64,000 bases of DNA, from positions 2,046,001 through 2,110,000 of the forward strand of contig NC_057790.1 in NCBI RefSeq assembly GCF_014905175.1, given 5' to 3'. Shown one piece after another: positions 52,913 to 64,000 of this stretch (position 1 is its first letter; every line of letters starts with the position of its first letter). Below the pieces are notes generated by a model that saw only the letters and a program-made list of their open reading frames with translations, had not been told where the DNA came from and did no database searches. This DNA comes from Aphidius gifuensis. Taxonomy: Eukaryota > Arthropoda > Insecta > Hymenoptera > Braconidae. The position numbers were made by a program, and so were the translations under genes.

Positions 52913-55900
52913 ACTTTTCAACCATCTATATATATATTTATATACCCAAGTACTGTTGATGTCGGTAACTTGTCACAATAACACCTGGCATTCCAATGCA
53001 AGTCTGTAAAATTTTTATAAATTTATATTTTAAACATAAAATAATATTTTTGCCAGATGTTAAAATTTTCACAACATTTTGATTGCAATATTATTTTTTT
53101 CTCTTTATTTTTTTTTATGAAAATAATAAATAAAAGAAAATAAATAACATATAAAAAATATAAAACAAGATGCTGAATAAGCTGAATCTTTTACGGATCT
53201 TAGTACATTGATTACAACACCGAAAATAACTCTATCGAATTTTGGACAGAATTTAACGACAATGTGTCTTATACGTTGTAAAAGTTTACATAAATATATA
53301 TATGTATTTATTTATTTATTTTTTTCATATATATATATATATAAATGCTATCCAAGAAAACAATCTCGATACGGGCGCAAGTATATATGTGGTTTATATT
53401 CTTGTTGGTGGCACCAAGCCGTAAATAAACTTGAATGATAATATCGTTTGTTTCAATCCAACATTGTAGTATCCCCTCTTGCACCCTTACTGACCACCTT
53501 TTTTTATGGAAACCAGTAAATTTGATTGAGACTTTTGTTTATACTCTCTGTTTCATGATACTTTGATTACCCAATGACCCATTTTCTCTTATTCCTTTCG
53601 TAAAAATATACATACACACATATTTTTTTTATTTTTTTCATTCCAATGAAAAAAGAAGTATAAAAATTTTTATATAATTATTTTTTGAAATTTTTTTTTT
53701 TCTTTTAAAACAGTACATATATTTCTTGAAAAGAAAAAATGAAAATAATTTTATTATTATCATTATTTTAAATATTTAATTTAACATACATTTTTTTTTT
53801 TTTTTTTAATTAAACAAAAATAATTTCGAGTTGATAATATTATTTATGAACCGTACTACCATGACAAGTATGACAATATCCGCGTATACATTTTAAGAGT
53901 TATATTTTTTTATTTTATTTATTTTAAAAATATTTATTTAATACAATCTTAATTGAAAATAATGGATTGCAGTAAGGTGGATCTTCTTAAGCATATAAAT
54001 AAATTTTATTTATTTTTTTAAATATAAAAATATATGTATGTTTGTATGTGTGTGTAACGGGGCGAGATGATGGCAACCCAGTCGATCAACGGTATCAAGT
54101 TTTTTGGCGAATGAAGCAAGAAGCCAATCCCTTAAGAGTACCGGAATATTTTGGCCATTCATAATCATTAGTGCTATAGTACTGTCGACCCCAGTGACTC
54201 ATTATGTCACTCACTCCATGCACATTTAAAAAAAAAATTAAATAAATAAATAAACTCTGCACATGTATATCATTTAAAAAAAAAAAATTCATAACAACAA
54301 TAACTATATGTTGTTGCATGTTTTTATAATTTTTTAAATGTTGATATTTCAGTTGCAAATTATAAGCTGAAAAATAAAATAAAAATATTAATCATAAAAA
54401 ATAAACAGCAAGTGGTTTTAAAAGCAATCAAAAGTTAAATTATTAAATTTTATAATATATTAATTTTCCGACAAATTGGAAAGAATTTGATCCCGTCAAG
54501 AAATTTTTTTTTTTATTATTTTTAATGCACCTTACATTGAGGTACAAATTTAATAAAGCGCCCGCTGGGCCTCTAGTTATCATCCAACTCTCGACGAACG
54601 GTAACCTCTGTTTGACACGCGAGAATGAAGAAAAAAAAAAAAGATGATGCATCTAACTTGAATTTAAAAAGAAAAAAAATTATATTTTTAACTTTTTTTA
54701 CATCACACAAAATAGAGCCCGTGGTAGTTATTTTCCGTAAGAATATCAAATTGGCTATTTTTTTTCTACTCGATATGAAACCAATAGCATGTAATTTATT
54801 CATTGAGAGATCTCCATATTATACGCATACGCACCTTTCGATATAATTTCATTATATATTTAAAAACAGTGTACAATTTTTTTTCTTTCTTAAATTAAAT
54901 TCAAATACTATATATAAATAGTTGAAGAGTATTAATTTTTTTTTGTTTTTTCTTTTGATGCGGGTACAGTTGATCTGAGATGTATTAATATGCAGGTGTA
55001 AAAATGTCGTTTTACAGAGCAAGGTGTATGCACCACAAGACAAAAAAACTAAGAAAAAAAAAAACAATACTCTAGCAATGTGTGCACAAACGACGTGACT
55101 GTTTTTTCATATAATAATTATTATTATTTATTAAACTCAAGGGTTGACTTATTCAACCGTTAAATTTAAATTTTTTAAATATATAATTTATATAAAAAAA
55201 TAAATATAAGAAATATAAGAAAATAAATGTCAGTATTTTAAACATACCTGAGAGTATATCAACTTTATATTCAAATAAATAAATAAATAAGTTTTTATTA
55301 CCATCAGTTATATATAGTGAGTTAAATATGTTTGTGTGTGTTTGTGTCTGTTTTCTCGTCTCTGTTGTTACGAAAAAATATAATGTTTAAATAAAAATAA
55401 TATAAATAAGTTCTTTGCATTGTCCTTTGGAGCTTTATTCTTCTTATTCATCACCGCGTTGCTGCAATCTGTGTGTTTTCTTGTTTCACCTCTAACGTAT
55501 ATAACAGCCAAAGCCAGAAAGTCGCGATTGACTGAGTGAGAAAAAAAGTAAAATAAAATATATAAATAAATAAAAACCGCGTGCTTTAACAAATGCAAAA
55601 AAAAAGAAAAAAAAAATTAGCATACGACTGGAATCGAACGAGGTATATAACACAACCTCGATGTCTCCATCTCACGTGAAATGGACACCCGCTGCATCAG
55701 GATTGGTTTATGCATCAGGACAAGAACTTACGGCCACCTCGATCGCCCTTATAGTTTTTTATCATGTCTCCACACACACAAACACTCACATAAAAATATA
55801 TATTGATATGTACAAACATCTATGTTTGTACTTGATATATTTTTAAAGTTTGTGTAGGTGTTTTTAGATGCTTGTCCCATTACCTTCTTCCATCGCATCA

Positions 55901-58501
55901 ACATCAACGCAAGGACATTTACCCACTTTATTTATTTATTTATTTTTTTCTATTTTTTTTTGTATTTATTTATTTGTTTTTTAACATACAAACACAATAA
56001 TAACTTTGAAGCTTTTTTGCTTTTTACTTTTTTTTTTATTTTATTACACTCGCGTGTTTACAATATGACAAGAAATAAATATATATCAAAAAAATAATGT
56101 TGTTCAACTTGCACACACATTGCCTCGAGACATGAGTATTGCTATAATTTGTTTGTTAATAAAATATATATATAAATATAAAATATAAATAAAATAAATA
56201 ATATAAAATATATATCGATATAATTGTCTATTGATTAACGATCATGTATTGATTTTAATTGAGAGAAGATAAATGAGATTTCAAATGATCTATGAACTCT
56301 TGAATCAGTTCATATATATATATAAAGTTTGTGTATTATATATAGACATTCAGGTCGTCGACCAATTACAGAGCACAAACCTTCATGACGTTTTCTTTTC
56401 TTCATTTTATTTTCTTTATTTATATTTTATTTATTTTTTTATTTTTTTTTTCAGCTCGTCTTTTCTCATTGCAAAGAGATATCCCACCCACCCAACGGAA
56501 AGTCCAATTAGAGTTGACTACACGTCGAAGATAATTGGCGAACACACTCAGAAGAGAACTCACGAGGTAACTCAATCAGTAGCATTTTACATTAAAATAA
56601 AAAATTAAATATAAATATACAAATAATAATAATAATAAATTAAATAGTATGAATTAAAATTGTCGACATGTATATGCATATATATTCACACATATACCAT
56701 TTTTTTAAATACTTAATATTCACACTTTATTTCATCTTTATTTATATATACATATAAAAAAGTCATCTTGGTATTTATAACAAGTCACATATTTTCAGTG
56801 ATTTTAAATGTATGCATGTGTAAGTGGTAAAATAGTGTATTTTTTAAGGGTTTATTATATGAACAGCAGAGTAATCGAGTTGTATATATTCACTATACAC
56901 GAGTGCGTGTATATATAGAGATCAGAAGAAAAAAAAAAATATATGTTTATAAGAAATAGTAGGTAATAAAAAAGGGATGGGAAAAAGACGAGTCACAATA
57001 ATTTAACAACTATACAGTGCATTGAGACTGCGTTAATTGGCTCGCTTTTAAGCACCGCAAAACGAATTACAATTATGGAAACATGAAAACTAGTCCCTAT
57101 GATATGTTTGTGAGTATAAAACTAGCTACTCGAATATATGTATATAAATTTAAACCCTTACTATGGAACTCCAACTTTCATAGACTGTTGAATTTTTTAT
57201 TTATTTATTTATTATCATGTTTTTCCATACAAATTATCTAATTCTGGCTTCATTAACTAGTCAATTTGAAATTCTCAGCTACTGAAAAAACATATACTCA
57301 TACAATTTAACACGCGGATATATTGAACTTTATGAATTTATTTATATATAATTCACCTTGTTAACAAAGTTTTGTTTTTTAACGAAATTTTCATATATTT
57401 TTTATAAAAATATACATGTATATAAAAAAAAAATATATATAAATTTAAAGCCTCTTTCGTTTATCGGTATTAGCATCACACGGAAGCTCTTTTGAGTATA
57501 TTTTTTTTTCATTTTTTTTTTTTGCTGCAGCCTGAGGCTTTTTGTCAGAATATCTCTTGCTTCGGGGTTGATACAAGTCTTGCACGAATGAAAATAAGAA
57601 GTATAAACCAGCGTAACGATAAGTTGGAAAGGTATATGAGACACGAACACCTTAAAAAACTTTTTTATAACCCTTTTTTTTTTTTTCTTCTTTTCAAATA
57701 CTTTGTGTTTCCTTTACTGAGTTTGTTTTTTTTCATGCTCTCACCGATGTTGTCTTGAATTATCGATATTGCTTCTTGCCATCAGGTGGTGTTTATACAC
57801 ACCACTCTTCTTGGTTTCGTAATATTTGACTGAATTATTAGTGAAAAAGTGAGTTTTATGTATTCGTTGAATTTTTATATTCGTTTAAATAAAAATAATA
57901 AATAAATAAAAATATAAAGATACCTTGTTGGGTGTTATATCTGATACCATCCGAGACAGAGAAGATGAAAGATTAATTTAAATCAAATGTGCAATACGAT
58001 GACAAATACTTATATAAAACCCATACACACAAACAGACACATGCAAATAAAAAAAAATATATTTATATGTAAATATGAAAAAGAATATAAATAAATATAA
58101 ACATGCAATGAGTGAGAAAAGGATTGTACCCGTACCGCCTCCACTTTCTTGTCTTTGTAGTCTTCATATATATATAATATGAACCTCCCATGTACTTTGG
58201 CAAAAAGGGATATATAACCAATAACGGTATATCGACCTACTACTAGCTTGGTCACCGGAAGCGCTGAATGATCGTATAAAAGTTACACACTTCATTTTGC
58301 AAACACGATACATCGCCAAAAACTCCACCTCAAATCTTGTCGTTGAAATGAAGACAAAAAGATAAATAAAAAAAAAATGATAAGAAGATAAATAAATATA
58401 AAACAATGAAAATAAAATTAGAAAAAAATATAAAATTGGCATGTCGTGTCTTTCTGACCCGCTGTGTGTGCTGCAGTATATTATTGTGGGCAAGCTCGCA
58501 G

Positions 58502-58521
58502 ACGCGCGCGCGCTCGCGCGA
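58502..58521. repeat. Alternating CG run
   Basis: A 20-base stretch made almost only of CG steps, broken once by CT, lies in a genome region otherwise dominated by A and T. Alternating CG is prone to Z-DNA formation in general; nothing here shows that it does so in this place. Confidence 0.85.
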
Positions 58522-61500
58522 CTATATCCTCCTCCGCGAATTTATTTCCGCCGTGGGCATGGCTTCCACCCCCGGGGTCGACAACGATACAGTTTGTATT
58601 ATATATATATTTATTTATATTTTATATATGTACATGCATGCTTGCTTGCTTGGTTTGTACTTGGTTTGTTGCATCAAGTGCACATACACATTGACAATGA
58701 AAGCAAATGAGAAACTATATGTACTTGAGTGTGTTAAACTTTCATTGGGGGTATTATATATAAAAAGAAGACATCGATAGATCGTTTTCAATGATACGAG
58801 ACACAGGACCGCGTTGTGTTTATATATGCAAGACACCAACGAGAGATCGAATTGCGCAAGAAAAACACCAATAACGATGCTGCCACGACCGCTTAATTAT
58901 TCAAGTCCCGGATGTGGTTTTTGTATCAATGGCATACGAATAATTCACGTGTCAATTTCACACAATCTATACTTTGATTTTTTTTTATTTAACAAAAAAT
59001 AACAAAAAACGATCAATTTCTTTTTTATTATTTTTTTCGTATATATAAAATTGTTTGTTTTTTTTTTTTTTGCATTTTGTAAATTTAATTTTTCATTGGC
59101 ATTTATTTTAATTTTATTTTATTACAATGAAATTAAAATATTTGAATTTTTGTTAGACTCTTGTGTGTATTTTTATGTGTATATATATTTACGATAAAGA
59201 AAGAGAAATGCTGATGGAATTATAAGTAATGCACCGCATAGCACGTGGCCCCCAGTTGAGAGTTGAGTTCCACCTTCAACGTATAAAGCTTGACAAACCT
59301 GTTTTCATCGTCACTGACGCGAGGTTGAGTACGGGTGCGTGATTCCAAAAATATAAACCATCAACTTGGTGCTTGCTTGATTTTTTTTTTAAAATTGCAA
59401 AGACTAAAAAAAAATTAATATTTAAATATTCAAAATACAATGTTTCATTGTTTAATCAAAAAAATAATTAATAAAATAATTTTTTCCAGTAGATTAAAAT
59501 AATGAAAAGCAAAAATTTATATTATAATTATTTTATTAATAATTTTTAATATTGTATTTTGTCTATTTATTACTATACTTAAAATATTTTTATAATGACA
59601 GAATTATCCATGCTGATTTACATTGCAATGTTAAGGAAGAAAATTACGTTGACAGGTATAGCGGTGATACAGAATGGGCGAATAAATTGTAACGGTTTTC
59701 GCACGATAGTCTATAGAGACGATACTTTCTTATAAATTCACGTGAGAAACTCATTGATTTCCATATTTGGTTCATGTGGGAAACATAGTTTTATTTTCAT
59801 TTATAAAATTTTTCTTTTTTTTTTTATTCTTTCATTTGTCACCGATCAATTTATACATTTATCAAATAATAAAAACAAATAATACAAATCTATAAAGATT
59901 TTAATCTATCACTATTATATTCAAGTGAAATTTTCATTTATTATTATCAAACGAAAAAAAATTCAATCATACACAATGATCATACTTGAATTATTAAAAT
60001 TGACATGATCCATCATAAAAATTATAAATATTCTCATACGAAAATTATTCTGCCACTGTTTAATATTAATAATAATAATGCTTAAAAATAAAATTCAAAT
60101 AACTAAAACAATTTATAGGTATATTATAAATTTATCGAAATATATATATACATATGAGAATGGGTTATCGTGACTTGCACAAATGGTGTATCTCCAACTA
60201 TATATAGTTAGACATTTCACTCTTGTTAAAGTAAGACCGATTATATTATATACATGAATTGGTATGTATATAAATATAATATGTTTTTGTTCTTGCTTAT
60301 ATAGAAATATATATATCCCGAGGGGTAAAACTATTGTCTGGACAAAAGTTGAAACGTTAAACCGTCTCGTAAATTATGACAATCATGGTTCCAATGACGT
60401 AATTTTTTTTTTTTATTTGTATAGATTTTTTTTTTCAAAATAAAAATATATATTATAAATATTATATAGCATGTGAAATGGCCTGGTGCTCTAGTTTTGA
60501 ACAATATCAGCTAGCCTTAAACTCAAAGATTTCTATACAACATATATATAAACTAATTTCTTGCAAGTGAAAGTGTTCAGTAATATTATAAAGGTTTCAG
60601 TTCAATATGTGCTCTAAATTTTATGATGTTATTTATTTTTAATATTGAAATATTTTTACAATATATATATGACGATGAGATCTTGATGCATAACAGTTTT
60701 GAATGATCAAGTAACGAGGTTATTTAGAAATTTAAAAAAATTAATAATTTGTTTGGTATTATTTTACAAAGTCAACAATTATTTTGTATATCTCATATGG
60801 ATATATACTGAAATCGTGATAAATTTTAGATTGATCTTGATTGGTTTTTAAAAGTTTTAAATAAAAATATATTTATCTCAAGCTCAAATCTTTTATTACA
60901 ATGAAATATATAATAATTGTTGGGTGACATACAAAATATATCAATGATCAGATAAAATTTAGTTTAAATATTTTAAATAGCAAAAATATAATTGAATAAA
61001 AAATTTTATTTTCAAGTTGAAATATTGGGTTTTTTAAAAAAAGATGATTGGGATGGTGTCATTGATACTGTGACCCAAATATAATTTAAATCTATATATT
61101 TTTAAATAGAGAAAATATAACTGTACAGTTGAATTTATACCAAGTCATGTAGAAAAACTGTCCTATCCCAAAGACCTTTAAACAGTTGAGTGTTTTTTTC
61201 TGATAAATTAACACATTTCTTTTTTTATATTTTATTTTTTCTACTTTAGAGACAGATGCTGACTGATGTTGTCTATCTGAGTCTGTAGCTCTCCAGATTT
61301 ATCCACCCTTCTATCAAATTTTATAGCTTGTACTTTAAGACACTTTGAAAATATACAAAAAAAAAAAAAAAAATAAATATATATATATCGGCACGCTTTC
61401 TTGGGTATATATAACATTAAATATTTTAAAGACTAAATTGGCCTACATGACAGATGTACCAAGGTGAACCCTCTTAAAGACATTTCCGTTTTTTTTTTTT

Positions 61501-64000
61501 TTTTTATTCTATTTTATACAAAATCTAAATTTACAATACTTAAACCTTGACTTTAAATATTTAAATAATTATTATTCGATAAAAATATAATTTAAAAATT
61601 GAGTTAAATTATATATTTTATTTTAAAAAATAAATAAAATATATTATGTATACATAGAAATAATAAAAATGTACATTTTAAAACTGTTAATTACACAAGA
61701 AGAATAATATTCGGTCCATCCTTCGGGCATACCTAATCATAATCAGTCATCTTACCAATATGAAAAATGTCGAAACAAACTGCTCTATCATGTGGCTCAC
61801 TGACTTTCATTTTCTTCTTTATATATTCAACACAAAAATATATTAAACATATGTCTATACTCTATACAGACATCATATCATCAGAATTAAATGCAATTTC
61901 ATTCGACATTCAATTTTTTTTTATTTTTATTCACCTGCATCTTTGCAATTATAACCCGTCGTGTTGTCGATGTAATAAAAATAATAATAATAATAAAAAA
62001 ATATCAAGTTAAAAGCCAGACAAATAAAAAAAGACAAAAATCATAATCTGTCGTTTCTTATGGTTCCCGTGTGTTCCATTGATGCAAAAAAAAAAAAAAA
62101 AACAAAAAAAATTCCATTTTCAGTATTAAAGGTTGTAAAACTTTTGAGTCGACACTTTGAAAAAAATAATAACTCGGTATATGTCTTGAGGGAAGACCCG
62201 TGACTATAAGGCTTAAGAAATAATATGGACAAAAGGGAAAAAGATAAAAATAATAATACTAATAATAATGAAAAAAAAAAGGGTTGAGTTTTGTATATAC
62301 ATATATTCGCAAAAGTTGTTTTTCTTTAGTGTATATTTGGTTGGTCATCTCTTGTGCAGAGAAAACGGTTTTCGGGTGGATCCGTCCTCGAAAGCAATAA
62401 AGTGGGACCCAAGAGTGATTTACGATTGTGAATGAATCATGCACGCCTTGGTAAGAAGTCTTGGGACAGCCATGTGTCGATGCCGTTGAGATTACGAAGA
62501 TTCGTACCTGATACCACACATAGCCGCTGTATGAACACACGGAATTACTTTTTGGGGCCTCTGTATATTGCACCTTGGTGTAGGTGTATGTGGTGGGTGC
62601 ACATATATTCATATATAAACTCTAAAGCTCACAATTTTTCAATGTATTTCTTAGAGAGACCAAAGAGTCCACTGTTGCGAACACCAGCAATATACACTGG
62701 CCCTGGACGAAGGTAGATTGAGAAAGGCCGTTTGTTCATTCTGTTTTTTTTTTTTCTTATATATCTTTTCTTATTGTTTTTTATTTTTTTATTCCTTCTT
62801 CTTTCTTTTTTTTTTCTGTCTTTTATCTCTTTTATTTCATGGAGAAAGCGCAAAGAACTGAATATATCCACAGTATATTCAAAACACGTGAAAGCCAAAG
62901 TTAATTCTTTGACGATCACTTGAGAGGAGGATACAAACTCGCGTCATTTAATAATCCACTGTGTCCTGATGAACTGACAATATCGATTCATGTCATGTAA
63001 AATCATAAATATTATATTGAAACGTTCAATTTTATACGCGCATATATATTCTTGATGAACTTATTTGTGTGTTCGTATATAAAAATACAGTTATATTTTA
63101 TTTTATATTTTTTTTTGTTGCAAATTTTAAATAAATCGTTGTGAAGGATTATCAAAGATGGATATATATAAGTTGTAGTCAGATTATTAATGAAAATTCA
63201 AAATTCACTGACGCAATGAATTTTATCCAGATGCACATGTTCCGGTGATCAAGTTCCTTGCCACGGCACCTGGTGTTAAGTCCTTGAAACATTGAACGAG
63301 GGGAAAAAAAAATGTTCTTCTTTGCTTTCCTTTCCCTCCCCCTTGCCCCCTCGCAATATGCAAGACAGATATTCTTGCTCTCTTTTCAATTTATTCAGCT
63401 TCTTTTTTGCAGACAAAATCGTATCAGTTGCGTAGCAAGTATGTTAATTTATTCAATCTCATTTGGCGTTCAAGTGTTGGCTTCTTCATTTTTTATTTTA
63501 TTTTAATTTTATATATGATATTATTTTTTTCTTAACTTATCCAAAAAACCTCTTTACCTTCAAATATTTAAATACAATATGGAAAATAAAAATTTTAAAT
63601 GAATCAGTTATATACAAATTAGCAGGTATAACTGAGTAATGTATTATTTATTTTTTTAAAAGTTATATTTAACTTTAAAACTGGTATGTCTATATAGCAA
63701 GATTATCAGTTCGGCACGCGTTTGACAATTTACCCTCTGAAGGATTTAGAAATATTCTTACAGCAGTATGTGACTTTTATCCAATGTAGCTGGAACATCC
63801 GTTACAAGTATCACTATCAAATGACAGGCCACGTGCGTCTTGGAAGATCATCCAGAAAATTTAAAAAACAAGTTAAAAGCCAGGATATAATTTATTGCCT
63901 GCAGGTTTTTCTTTTAAATCCCTTAATTTCTCTGAATTATGAAAAAAGAGATATCTTTTTAGTTTTTACTTCTCTAATCTCGTTAATACGATGATTATTT

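Larger units (their letters stand above)
52060..64000. other. Gene-poor A/T-rich DNA with inverted repeats and a CpG-dense block
   Basis: No gene could be supported downstream of the TIL gene. Noteworthy items are the stacked inverted repeats at 52842-52912, an alternating CG block at 58502-58521 inside a balanced island (58440-58590), and islands at about 62340-62720, 63220-63480 and 63710-63860. Overlapping open frames near 58406-58780 arise from the CpG-dense block and have no recognisable motif. The window ends in unassigned sequence, and any gene beginning there could not be recognised. Confidence 0.45.

Noticed and set aside
55615..55650. Minus-strand TTCGATTCC resembling a tRNA T-loop
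   Set aside because: No pairing T-stem, D-arm or anticodon arm at the right distance.
1..64000. CRISPR arrays, operons, ribosome binding sites or other bacterial features
   Set aside because: Genes carry GT-AG introns and the sequence is eukaryotic. The only tandem repeats are microsatellites, the TIL units and the 174-base array.

Overview
The window looks like nuclear DNA of an insect. It is very A+T-rich (by eye well over three quarters A+T), full of A/T homopolymers and TA runs. It is almost free of coding sequence, and the two genes that can be read have short GT-AG introns of 74-107 bases. Both gene families, a clip-less chymotrypsin-fold protein and a multi-domain TIL (trypsin-inhibitor-like) protein, are typical of secreted insect proteins. 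The base composition and gene style fit a hymenopteran, possibly a parasitoid wasp, but that is inference and no marker here settles the species.

Layout. Bases 1-10,900 hold no gene I can support. At 10,900-11,130 there is a tRNA-like (SINE-type) sequence followed by a strong 23-base-arm hairpin. Another gene-poor stretch follows. A four-exon serine protease homologue lies on the plus strand at 14,931-15,963. At 16,268-17,098 there is a degenerate inverted-repeat element whose ends are packed with CGATA-type motifs and whose middle is a tandem repeat of about 174 bases. From 17,100 to about 49,700 I find no gene: the DNA alternates A/T-rich low-complexity sequence with short islands of more balanced composition. 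A nine-exon gene for a secreted protein with six TIL domains lies on the plus strand at 49,825-51,899. From 51,900 to the end there is again no supportable gene, only islands, short inverted repeats and one CpG-dense block near 58,500.

Biology. The protease homologue keeps the fold and the Asp of the triad, but His is Asn and Ser is Gly, so it should not cut peptides. It may act as a cofactor, decoy or binding protein. The TIL protein is a six-headed protease inhibitor candidate with predicted P1 residues Lys, Leu, Ala, Ala, Ala and Glu. Its most striking feature is that every one of its six internal domain introns falls, in phase 0, exactly between the predicted P1 and P1' codons. The three Ala/Glu-type units also look recently duplicated together with their introns. 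The genes are 34 kb apart, so a shared pathway (extracellular proteolysis control) is only suggested by family.

The many short open frames elsewhere are dominated by Phe/Ile/Lys/Tyr runs from A/T tracts and were not called as genes. No CRISPR array, rRNA, intact tRNA or complete transposase was seen.
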